This document shows, one piece after another, positions 29,001 through 39,002 of a stretch of DNA of 64,000 nucleotides. Numbering within the stretch: the stretch's first letter is position 1; each line of letters starts with the position of its first letter. Source of the DNA: Coccinella septempunctata (taxonomy: Eukaryota; Arthropoda; Insecta; Coleoptera; Coccinellidae). The DNA is taken from positions 11,453,544 to 11,517,543 of the forward strand of contig NC_058193.1 in assembly GCF_907165205.1 (NCBI RefSeq), read 5' to 3'. Made by a program: the position numbers and the translations under genes. Below the pieces are notes generated by a model. That model did not search any database, had not been told where the DNA came from, and saw only the letters and a program-made list of their open reading frames with translations.

Positions 29001-31385
29001 GGCAATGTGTGATATCAATTCCTCGAAAACTGTTGATTCAATTCGAACCAAATCTTGAAATTTCACACAGTTTTCGAAATGAGATGCATATGTTAAATTT
29101 CAGTTCGATAGTTCTGATAGGAATTGAGATTTCAGTGGTTTATACGGCAAAATATCATTTCAATTCCTAAGGAACTATTGGATCGATTCGAACCAAATCT
29201 TGAAACTGCCAATAGTTTTCGAATTGAGATGCACATGTTGAATTTCAGTTCGATAGTTCAGATAGGAATTGAGATTTCAGTGGTCAATTCGGCAAAGTGT
29301 GATATCAATTCCTCGAAAACTGTTGGATCAATTCGAACCAAATCTTGAAACTGCACATAGTTTTCGAATTGAGATGCACATGTTGAATTTCAGTTCGATA
29401 GTGCAGATAGGAATTGAGATTTCAGTGGTCTATTCGGCAAAGTGTGATATCAATTCCTCAAAAACTGTTGAACCAATTCCATCCAAATCTTGAAACTGCA
29501 CACAGTTTTCGAATTGAGATGCACATGTTGAATTTCAGATCGATAGTTCTGATAGGAATGAAGATTTCAGAAGTCGATTCGGCAAAATATCATTTCAATT
29601 CCTGAGGAACTATTGGATCGATTCGAACCAAATCTTGAAACTGCAAATAGTTTTCGAATTGAGATGCACATGTTGAATTTCAGTTTGATAGTTCAGATAG
29701 GAATTGAGATTTCAGTGGTCAATTCGGCAAAGTGTGATATCAATTCCTCGAAAACTGTTGGATCAATTCGAACCAAATCTTGAAACTGCATATAGTTTTC
29801 GAATTGAGATGTACATGTTGAATTTCAGTTCGATAGTGCAGATAGGAATTGAGATTTCAGTGGTCTATTCGGCAAAGTGTGATATCAATTCCTCGAAAAC
29901 TGTTGGATCAATTCGAACCAAATCTTGAAACTGCACATAGTTTTCGAAATGAGATGCACATGTTGAATTTCAGATCGATAGTTCTAATAGGAATGGAGAT
30001 TTCAGAAGTCGATTCGACAAAATATCATTTCAATTCCTAATGAACTATTGGATCAATTCGAACCAAATCTTGAAACTGCACATAGTTTTCGGATTGAGAT
30101 GCACATGTTGAATTTCAGTTCGATAGTTCAGAGTGGAATTGAGATTTCGGTGGTCTATTCGGCAAAGTGTGATATCAATTCCTCAAAAACTGTTGAACCA
30201 ATTCGACCCAAATCTTGAAACTGCACATAAGTTTCGAATTGAGATGCACATGTTGAATTTCAGTTCGATAGTTAAGATAGGAATTGATATTTCAGTGGTC
30301 AGTTATGAAAAGTGTGATGTCAATTCCTCGAAAACTGTTGGATCAATTCGAACCAAATCTTGAAACTGCACACAGTTTTCGAATTGAGATGCACATGTTG
30401 AATTTCAGTTCGATAGTTCAGATAGGAATTGATATTTCAGTGGTCAATTCTGCAAAGTGTGATATCCATTCCTCGAAAACTGTTGGATCAATTCGATCCA
30501 AATCTTGAAACTGCACATAGTTTTCGAATTGAGATGCACGTGTTGAAGTTCTGTTCGATAGTTCAGATAGGAATTGAGATCTCAGTGGTCTATTCGGCAA
30601 AGTGTGATATCAATTCCTCAAAAACTGTTGGACCAATTCGAACCAAATCTTGAAACTGCACATAGTTTTCGAATTGAGATGCACGTGTTGAATTTCAGTT
30701 CGATAGTTCAGATAGGAATTGAGATTTCAGTGGTCAATTCGGCAAAGTTTGATATCAATTCCTCGAAAACTGTTGGATCAATTCGAACCAAATCTTGAAA
30801 CTGCTTGTAGTTTTCGAATTGAGATGCACATGTTGAATTTCAGTTCGATAGTGCAGATAGGAATTGAGATTTCAGTGGTCTATTCGGCAAAGTGTGATAT
30901 CAATTCCTCGAAAACTGTTGGATCAATTCGATCCAAATCTTGAAACTGCACATAATTTTCGAATTGAGATGCACATGTTGAATTTCAGTTCGATAGTTAA
31001 GATAGGAATTGATATTTCAGTGGTCAGTTATGAAAAGTGTGATGTCAATTCCTCGAAAACTGTTGGATCAATTCGAATCAAATCTTGAAACTGCACACAG
31101 TTTTCGAATTGAGATGCACATGTTGAATTTCAGTTCGATAGTTCAGATAGGAATTGATATTTCAGTGGTCAATTCTGCAAAGTGTGATATCCATTCCTCG
31201 AAAACTGTTGGATCAATTCGATCCAAATCTTGAAACTGCACATAGTTTTCGAATTGAGATGCACGTGTTGAAGTTCTGTTCGATAGTTCAGATAGGAATT
31301 GAGATCTCAGTGGTCTATTCGGCAAAGTGTGATATCAATTCCTCAAAAACTGTTGGACCAATTCGACCCAAATCATGAAACTGCA
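26070..31385 (+). repeat. Satellite block in plus orientation, diverged monomers
   Basis: About 36 monomers in plus orientation, more diverged from each other than those in 1-25520. Local repeats of 5 monomers are visible: 30418-30600 recurs at 31143-31325 (725 bp). Single-base indels shift the phase in places, for example near 27775 and 28645. Both monomer classes occur. Confidence 0.95.
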
Positions 31386-33306
31386 CATTGATATCACACT
31401 TTGACGAATTGACCGACGAAATCTCAATTCCTATCTGAACTATCGAACTGAAATTCAACATGTGCATCTCAATTCAAAAACTATGTGTAGTTTCAAGATT
31501 TGGTTCGAATTGATCTAATAGTTCCTTAGGAATTAAAATGATATTTTGCCGAATCGACTACTGAAATCTTCATTCCTATCAGAACTATCGATCTGAAATT
31601 CAACATGTGCATCTCAATTCGAAAATTATGTGCAGTTTCAAGATTTGGGTCGAATTGGTTCAACAGTTTTTGAGGAATTGATATCAGACTTTGCCGAATA
31701 GACCACTGAAATCTCAATTCCTATCAGAAATATCGAACTGAAATTCATCATGTGCATCTCATTTCGAAAACTATGTGCAGTTTCAAGATTTGGTTCGAAT
31801 TGATCCAACAGTTTTCAAGGAATTGATATCACACTTTACCGAATTGACCACTGAAATCTCAATTCCTAACTGAACTATCGAACTGAAATTCAACATGTGC
31901 ATCTCAATCCGAAAACAATGTGCAGTTTCAAGATTTGGTTCGAATTGATCCAATAGTTTTCGAGGAATTGACATCACACTTTGCCGAATAGACCACTGAA
32001 ATCTCAATTCCTATCTGAACTATTGAACTGAAATTCAACTTGTGCATCTCAATCCGAAAACTATGTGCAGTTTCAAGATTCGGTTCGAATTGATCCAACA
32101 GTTTTCGAGGAATTGATATCACACTTTGACGAATTGACCACTGAAATCTCAATTCTTATCTGAACTATCGAACTGAAATTCAAAATGTGCATCTCAATTC
32201 GAAAACTTTGTGAAATTTCAAGATTTGGTTCGAATTGATCCAACAGTTTTCGAGGAATTGATATCACACTTTGCCGAATTGACCACTGAAATCTCAATTC
32301 CTATCTGAACTATCGAACTGAAATTCAACATGTGCATCTCAATTCGAAAACCATGTGCAGTTTCAAGATTTGGTTCGAATTGACCCAATACATAGTTCCT
32401 TAGGAATTGAAATAATATTTTGTCGAATCGACTACTGAAATCTCCATTCCAATCAGAACTATTGATCTGAAATTCAAGATGTGCATCTCAATTCGAAAAC
32501 TATGTGCAGTTCCATGATTTGGTTCGAATTGATCCAACAGTTTTCGAGGATTTGATATCACACTTTGCCGAATTGACCACTGAAATCTCAATTCCTATCT
32601 GAACTATCGAACTGAAATTCAACATGTGCATCTCAATTCGAAAACTATGTGCAGTTTCAAGATTTGGTTCGAATTTATCCAATAGTTCCTTAGGAATTGA
32701 AATAATATTTTGTCGAATCGACTACTGAAATCTCCATTCCTATCAGAACTATCGATCTGAAATTCAACATGAGCATCTCAATTCGAAAATTATGTGCAGT
32801 TCCAAGATTTGGTTCGAATTGATCCAACAGTTTTCGAGGAATTGATACACACTTTGCCGAATCTGAAATCTCAATTCCTATCTGCACTTTCGAACTGAAA
32901 TTCAACATGTGCATCTCAATTTGAAAACTATGTGCAGTTTCAAGATTTGGTTCGAATCGATCCAACAGTTTTCGAGGAATTGATATCACACTTTGCCGAA
33001 TTGACCACTGATCTCAATTCCTATCTGAACTATCGAACTGAAATTCAACATGTGCATCTCAATTCGAAAACTATGTGCAGTTTCAAGATTTGGTTCGAAT
33101 CGATCCAATAGTTCCTTAGGAATTGAAATGATATTTTGCCAAATCGACTACTGAAATCTCAATTCCTATCTGCACTAACGAACTGAAATTCAACATGTGC
33201 ATCTCAATTCGAAAACTATGTGCAGTTTCAAGATTTGATTCGAATTGATCCAACAGTTTTCGAGGAATTGATATCACACTTTGCCGAATTGACCACTGAA
33301 ATCTCA
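31386..33306 (-). repeat. Satellite block in minus orientation
   Basis: About 13 monomers back in the orientation of the main array, with several short indels (near 32390, 32845 and 33010). The switch at 31386 joins ctgcacat directly to tgatatcacac with no foreign sequence. The part 32303-32612 recurs inverted at 62776-63085. Confidence 0.93.
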
Positions 33307-34706
33307 TTCAGATAGGAATTGGCAAAGTGTGATATCAATTCCTCGAAAACTGTTGGATCAATTCGAATCAAATCTTGAAACTGCACATAGTTTTCGAATT
33401 GAGATGCACATGTTGAATTTCAGTTCGATAGTGGAGATAGGAATTGAGATTTCAGTGGTCTATTCGGCAAAGTGTGATATCAATTCCTCGAAAACTGTTG
33501 GATCAATTCGAATCAAATCTTGAAACTGCACATAGATTTCGAAATGAGATGCACATGTTGAATTTCAGATCGATAGTTCTAATAGGAATGGAGATTTCAG
33601 AAGTCGATTCGACAAAATATCATTTCAATTCCTAAGGAACTATTGGTTCATTTCGAACCAAATCGTGAAACTGCACATAGGTTTCGAATTGAGATGCACA
33701 TGTTGAATTTCAGTTCGATAGTTCAGATAGGAATTGAGATTTCAGTGGTCAATTCGGCAAAGTGTGATATCAATTCCTCGAAAACTGTTGGTTCAATTCG
33801 AACCAAATCTTGAAACTGCACATAGATTTCGAAATGAGATGCACATGTTGAATTTCAGATCGATAGTTCTAATAGGAATGGAGATTTCAGAAGTCGATTC
33901 GACAAAATATCATTTCAATTCCTAAGGAACTATTGGTTCATTTCGAACCAAATCGTGAAACTGCACATAGGTTTCGAATTGAGATGCACATGTTGAATTT
34001 CAGTTCGATAGTTCAGATAGGAATTGAGATTTCAGTGGTCAATTCGGCAAAGTGTGATATCAATTCCTCGAAAACTGTTGGATCAATTCGAACCAAATCT
34101 TGAAAATGCACATAGTGTTCGAATTGAGATGCAAATGTTGAATTTCAGTTCGATAGTGCAGATAGGAATTGAGATTTCAGTGGTCTATTCGGCAAAGTGT
34201 GATATCAATTCCCCAAAAACTGTTGAACCAATTCGACCCAAATCTTGAAAACGCACATAGTTTTCGAATTGAGATGCACTTGTTGAATTTCAGATCGATA
34301 GTTCTGATAGGAATGAAGATTTCAGTAGTCGATTCGGCAAAATATCATTTCAATTCCTAAGGAACTATTGGATCGATTCGAACCAAATCTTGAAACTGCA
34401 CATAGTTTTCGAATTGAGATGCACATGTTGAATTTCAGTTCGATAGTTCAGATAGGAATTGAGATTTCAGTGGTCAATTCGGCAAAGTGTGATATCAATT
34501 CCTCGAAAACTGTTGGATCAATTCGAACCAAATCTTGAAACTGCTTGTAGTTTTCGAATCGAGATGCACATGTTGAATTTCAGTTCGATAGTGCACATAG
34601 GAATTGAGATTTCAGTAATCAATTCGGCGAAGTGTGATATCAATTCCTCGAAAACTGTTGGATCAATTCGAACCAAATCTTGAAACTGCTCGTAGTTTTC
34701 GAATTG
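33307..34706 (+). repeat. Satellite block in plus orientation, ends at retroelement
   Basis: About 9.7 monomers in plus orientation. A 2-monomer (290-bp) unit is repeated near 33530 and 33820 (shared catagatttcgaaatg). The array stops inside a monomer at gttttcgaattg, where a Jockey-like LINE begins. The last two bases before the LINE (tg) are also present at the matching point of the second LINE copy (61578-61579). Confidence 0.95.
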
Positions 34707-36841
34707 TTTAGGTAATATTCTTCACACAAATGCTTCCTTACCTAAGTCAAAGCTTCCAGAAAGCTCGCTGGGATAAATTTAAGGAAAAAGTTGATAGTGA
34801 TATAAGATGGTTTTGTCCCTCAAAAGCATAAAAATTACTTTAGATTTATGGGTGTTATTAATTCTGCTGCGAAAAAATTTATTCCTAGAGGCTTTCGAAA
34901 AAATTATATCCCTGGTTGGTCAAGGGAAACAGAAAGTTTGTATGAGGAATATCAACTATCCCCAACAGAACAGAAATCAGATGCATTATAAAAATCTATT
35001 AATGTCGGTCGTGAAGAAAAATGGAATGATATTGTGTCTAATATGAATTTTACTCATTTGAGTAGGAGTTCTTGGGATATTTTACGGAAATTAGGAGAAG
35101 CTGCGCCTTTAACTAAAGCCCCTTCAAATGTGAATCCAGAACTGATTGCTCGCCGACTTGTGAATGTAACGAACACAGTTAAAATCTCCCAATCGAAAGT
35201 TGACATGAGGACAAAATTACATAAATTAAGGAAATCCGCATCTATTGTAGATGTTATTTCTAATCCTTTTAATATGGATGAATTAAAATCTGCAATTAGA
35301 TGCACGAAATCTCTAAAAGCTGCTGGGTTTGATGGCATTTACTCAGAATTCATAAAACACTTGGGAGTAAAAGCTTTATCTTGGCTATTATCGTTTTATA
35401 ATGATATTATGAATTCTGGTAATTTTCCAACTGAATTAAGAAAAGCAAAAGTTATTGCAATTTTGAAGCATGGTAAAAATTCTTCGGATTATCGTCCTAT
35501 AAGTTTATTAAGTGTCCCTTTCAAAATTCTTGAGAAATTGATCCAATTTAGGATTGAAACATATGTTGAGGATGTTTTACAAAATTGCCAGGGAGGTTTT
35601 AGAAAGAATAGAAATCAGGTACTGAGCCTGACTACTTTTATTGAATCGGGTTTCAATAATAAGAAGAAAACAGGAACAGCGTACGATACGGTGTGGAAAG
35701 ATGGTTCAATTTTTAAACTTCATAGTCACTTAAAATGTGGTAAAATGGTTCGTTTGATAGAAAATATATTATCTGATCGAAGACTTCGTGTCTTTGTTAA
35801 TGATAAAAGCAGTAGTTTCAAAACTTTAAATAATGGACTTCCACAAGGATCGGTATTATCTCCTCTTCTTTTCAATTTATATTTATGTCATATCCCCGAT
35901 ACGTCTTCCGAAAAATTTATTTACGCCGTTGATATTGCTCTTGCTTTTCGCCATTCTGATTTCGAAGTAATAGAAAATTGCTTTAACGCAAGACTTAGAA
36001 ATCCTGAAAAATTATTTCCTTGAATGGCGGTTATGTCCTAATCCAAATTAAACAGAAGTTTCCTGTTCCCATTTGAATAATCAGCAAAAATATAGAAAAT
36101 TTAAAGTAACTTTTAATGATGATGTTTTACAACATAATTTCAATCCTAAATATCTCGGAATAAAATTAGATTCTTCATTGAATTTTATGGTTCATTTGGA
36201 AAGTTTACGTTTGAAATTAAAATCGAGGAACAATATAATTCAAAAATTAGCTTGTTCTTCATGGGGTGCTGATGCCATCACACTTCGTACGGCAGCTTTG
36301 CTCCTAGTTTCTTCTGCTGCTGAGTACTGTTGCTCTGTTTGCTTCAACAGTGCTCACGTCAATAAAATCGACACCATACTCAATGATTCTATGAGGACTG
36401 TTACGGGGACTATCAAATCTACACCTTTGAATTGGTTACCCGTTCTGTCAAACATCGTACCACCTCATATTCGCCGACAGGTGGCAGTCTCGAAGTCTTG
36501 GAATAAATTCCATTCCTTCCCAAATTTATTTCCAATTTTATCATATTTACCAGATTCTAGAAGTGCCAGATTGAAATCTCGTAAGCCTTTATGGACTAAT
36601 GATTTTCTGTATTCGACTAATACCATAAAGAATTTTGGCAATCAGAATGGAATTCATGTAATCTCTTTGATAAAGATTTGATTACTGATCCTTCAAAAAA
36701 AGTTCCTGGCTTTGATCTTCCTAGAAAAATTTGGTGTACACTAAATCGACTGAGGACTGGCCATGGTCGGTGTGATAGCATGCTCTTTAGGTGGAATGCT
36801 GTTGATAGTCCAAGATGTGAGTGTGGTACAGAAGAAGAAAC

Positions 36842-37329
36842 GGTAAAAGTTTAGATTAGTGCCCACCTCCGAATTTGTCGTCGATTTTATCTTAGATAAA
36901 GCATTGTATGAAAAATCGATTGGTACATGTCTCAACTTTAGGAGACTTGTAGTTTGGGAGATATGATTTTTTGAAGTTCCTATGAAAATTGCGAATATTC
37001 GGTATAAATCAGTCAAATTGTATCATTTTCCCTGTTTAGCGCTTAAATAACTAAGTCCAATCGTTTATGCGTTTAATTAATATCTTAAAATGGTATTTTC
37101 ATGTACAAATATGATTTTTCACTGTCCCAACCTAAACTAACCTAACCTAACCTCAAAACCATTATTTATATTTTCATCGAAAATTGAAAAATTCCCCACA
37201 TTTTTCGGAATAAACTAACTGAAAACGTTAACTCATCGAGTTCTCTTAAGTCTAACATTCGAATTCATTGAAATTGATGAAAAAATCGAAGACTAAAATC
37301 CAAGGTGGGCGCTAAAGTAAACAGGAGCC
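36842..37329. mobile_element. MITE inserted in the Jockey-like copy A, with 8-bp target duplication
   Basis: A 488-bp non-coding insert interrupts the LINE C-terminal zinc knuckle. The octamer gaagaaac is present on both sides (36834-36841 and 37330-37337), which is a target-site duplication. The ends are inverted: the left end has gtttagattagtgcccacct and the complement of the right end has gtttactttagcgcccacct, 17 of 20 matching. Eight-base duplications are typical of hAT and P superfamily elements. The ends do not let me choose between them, and there is no transposase ORF. It contains a short CCTAA-rich stretch near 37131. Confidence 0.8.
37131..37155. repeat. Short CCTAA-like run
   Basis: About five imperfect CCTAA units inside the MITE. 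CCTAA is the complement of the insect telomere repeat TTAGG. The run is far too short to be a telomere and such runs are common in insect non-coding DNA. Confidence 0.6.
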
Positions 37330-37453
37330 GAAGAAACTATAGACCACTTGGTGAAGAGTTGTAGAATATATCATTTTCAGGGTGGTTTCGAAAGTATTCA
37401 TTCGGTGACCGATTCTTTTTTGAGATGGGTTACAAATTTCAAAATTATTTGAT

Positions 37454-37886
<433 letters not shown>

Positions 37887-37903
37887 TATATATATATATA
37901 TAA
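37887..37903. repeat. (TA)n tract between two R4/Dong-type fragments
   Basis: Short TA run directly after the poly(A) of fragment 1 and before the coding part of fragment 2. Confidence 0.9.
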
Positions 37904-38771
37904 CTAATTAAGACAGAGCTGGAAACCAAAAGCCTTACACGGAAGATTCTACACAAGTGTACACCAACCAGATGTAGATATAAAAAACTCAAATACCTAC
38001 CTGGTACAAGGCTATCTATTTCCCGAAACAGAGGGAACAATCTTGGCCATCCAAGACCAGGTCGTCCTAACCAGAACGTATGTAAAGCATATTTTACAAC
38101 AACAAGTGGAAACCACTAAATGCAGGATGTGCAACGCTGCCGAAGAAACTATCCAGCACCTGTCCTCAAAATGTTCCACACTAGCAGGTACGAAATATTT
38201 CAGCAGACATAACAATATGGGTAAAGTCGTTCATCAAGTACTATGCCTCCAAAAACAACTGGTCCAACACTTCACACCACACCACATATATAAACCACAA
38301 ACTATAGTAGAGAACGAACAGCACAAAATCTACTGGGATCTGGCAGTCACAACAGACAGAGGTGTGGAACACAATAGACCGGACATGGTGGTATGGGATA
38401 ACAAAAAGAAGACCGTCATTATTATTGACTTTGCTGTGCCGCAAGATTACAACCTAGCGAAAAGCTATGCAGAGAAAATATCCAAATATGAGGCACTGGC
38501 ACAGCAAATGAAGGACATGTGGAGGCTTAACACAGTGACTATAATGCCTCTAATAATAAGTGTAAATGGCCTCGTACATCGAAAGACCACCCAACATCTA
38601 CATGAACTGGATCTACCGCAGAACACCATCACTTGGATGCAGAAAGCAGTAATCCTGGGAACCGTCAACATAGTGCGAAAAATTATATATCCCCATTAGC
38701 ACACGGAGGTACACTTGGCGTGTGCGCCCGGGTATCACGGAAACCACGATGAAGTGTGGAGAAAAAAAAAA
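37904..38771 (+). pseudogene. R4/Dong-type LINE, 3' fragment 2 with zinc knuckle and restriction-like endonuclease
   Basis: An open frame runs from about 37935 to 38699. The ATG-less stretch upstream (LHGRFYTSVHQ, GYLFPETEGTILAIQDQ) is also family-like, so the fragment is cut at its 5' side rather than starting at a codon. Counting residues from 38043: a CCHC knuckle C27-x2-C30-x8-H39-x4-C44, then a PD-(D/E)xK nuclease with P113-D114 and D129 (NRPDMVVWD...VIIIDFAVP), then the basic helix SYAEKISKYEAL. This domain order at the C-terminus is typical of the R2/R4/Dong/CRE LINEs that cut specific targets; the reverse transcriptase is missing. A 3' UTR of about 63 bases, a run of A and (TA)n follow. 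The frame is free of stops, so the insertion is probably young. R4/Dong is my best clade guess. Confidence 0.85.
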
Positions 38772-38788
38772 TATATATATATATATAA
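38771..38788. repeat. (TA)n tract between an R4/Dong-type tail and a Penelope-like 3' end
   Basis: About nine TA units directly after the poly(A) of R4/Dong-type fragment 2. On its other side the minus-strand Penelope-like 3' UTR begins. Confidence 0.9.
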
Positions 38789-39002
38789 TGTTCAAGATAA
38801 TGATCGTTGAATATGATAAAATATATAATATAAGGGATATCGATCAAAAAACAGAGCACAACAACTTACTGAATGCGAGGTTGATCTCTAAGTCTAAGAA
38901 ATGTACAAAAGTAGACACAAATATCAAACAGGGTAACATTAAATGATTATCAATTAAGAAACGCAATATTGTAATACGCAATAAACAATGTTAGGTTAAA
39001 TG
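38789..39002 (-). other. 3' UTR of the minus-strand Penelope-like sequence
   Basis: About 214 bases after the stop codon of the chimeric ORF, ending at (TA)n. I looked for the hammerhead core (CTGA, GAAA around a hairpin) that the other two Penelope-like sequences carry and did not find it. No terminal direct repeat is seen. Confidence 0.6.

Larger units (their letters stand above)
34705..37453 (+). pseudogene. Jockey-like non-LTR retrotransposon, copy A (decayed, 5' truncated)
   Basis: Remains of the second ORF of a Jockey-type LINE, which would encode endonuclease plus reverse transcriptase for target-primed reverse transcription. The start is in the linker before RT (IPRGFRKNYIPGW near 34890). 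RT motifs follow: SDYRPISLLSVPFKILEKL (about 35487), GGFRKNR, AYDTVWKDG, and LPQGSVLSPLLFNLYL (about 35838). Near 36736 comes the C-terminal LNRLRTGHG segment, then a CxC...HxxxxC knuckle split by a MITE and resuming at 37338 (HLVKSC), with the frame ending near 37453. Damage seen: an in-frame TAA near 34988, loss of the residues before AYDTVW, the catalytic YADD reduced to YAVD (about 35921), a frameshift near 35995 and a TAA near 36047. The 240-base ORF opening at 34807 is out of frame with the family protein. Confidence 0.9.

Noticed and set aside
1..34706. Hundreds of ORFs of 60-105 codons (MRFQWSIRQSVISIPRKLL type) that look like a repeated gene family
   Set aside because: They follow the 145-bp satellite phase, overlap one another, occur on whichever strand the monomer points to, and cannot continue because 145 is not a multiple of 3. 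No signal of protein-level selection is visible.
34807..35046. 79-codon ORF with an ATG at the start of the LINE copy A (same at 61680-61919 in copy B)
   Set aside because: The family protein (IPRGFRKNYIPGW) is encoded in another frame of the same bases, so this ORF is a shadow.
35054..35338. 94-codon minus-strand ORF inside the LINE RT (same at 61927-62211)
   Set aside because: Antisense shadow of the RT reading frame.
37131..37155. Telomere or subtelomere based on CCTAA units
   Set aside because: Only about five imperfect units inside a MITE.
38789..39002. Hammerhead motif expected in the 3' UTR of the minus-strand Penelope-like sequence
   Set aside because: I could not find CTGA and GAAA cores around a hairpin there; the end may be truncated.
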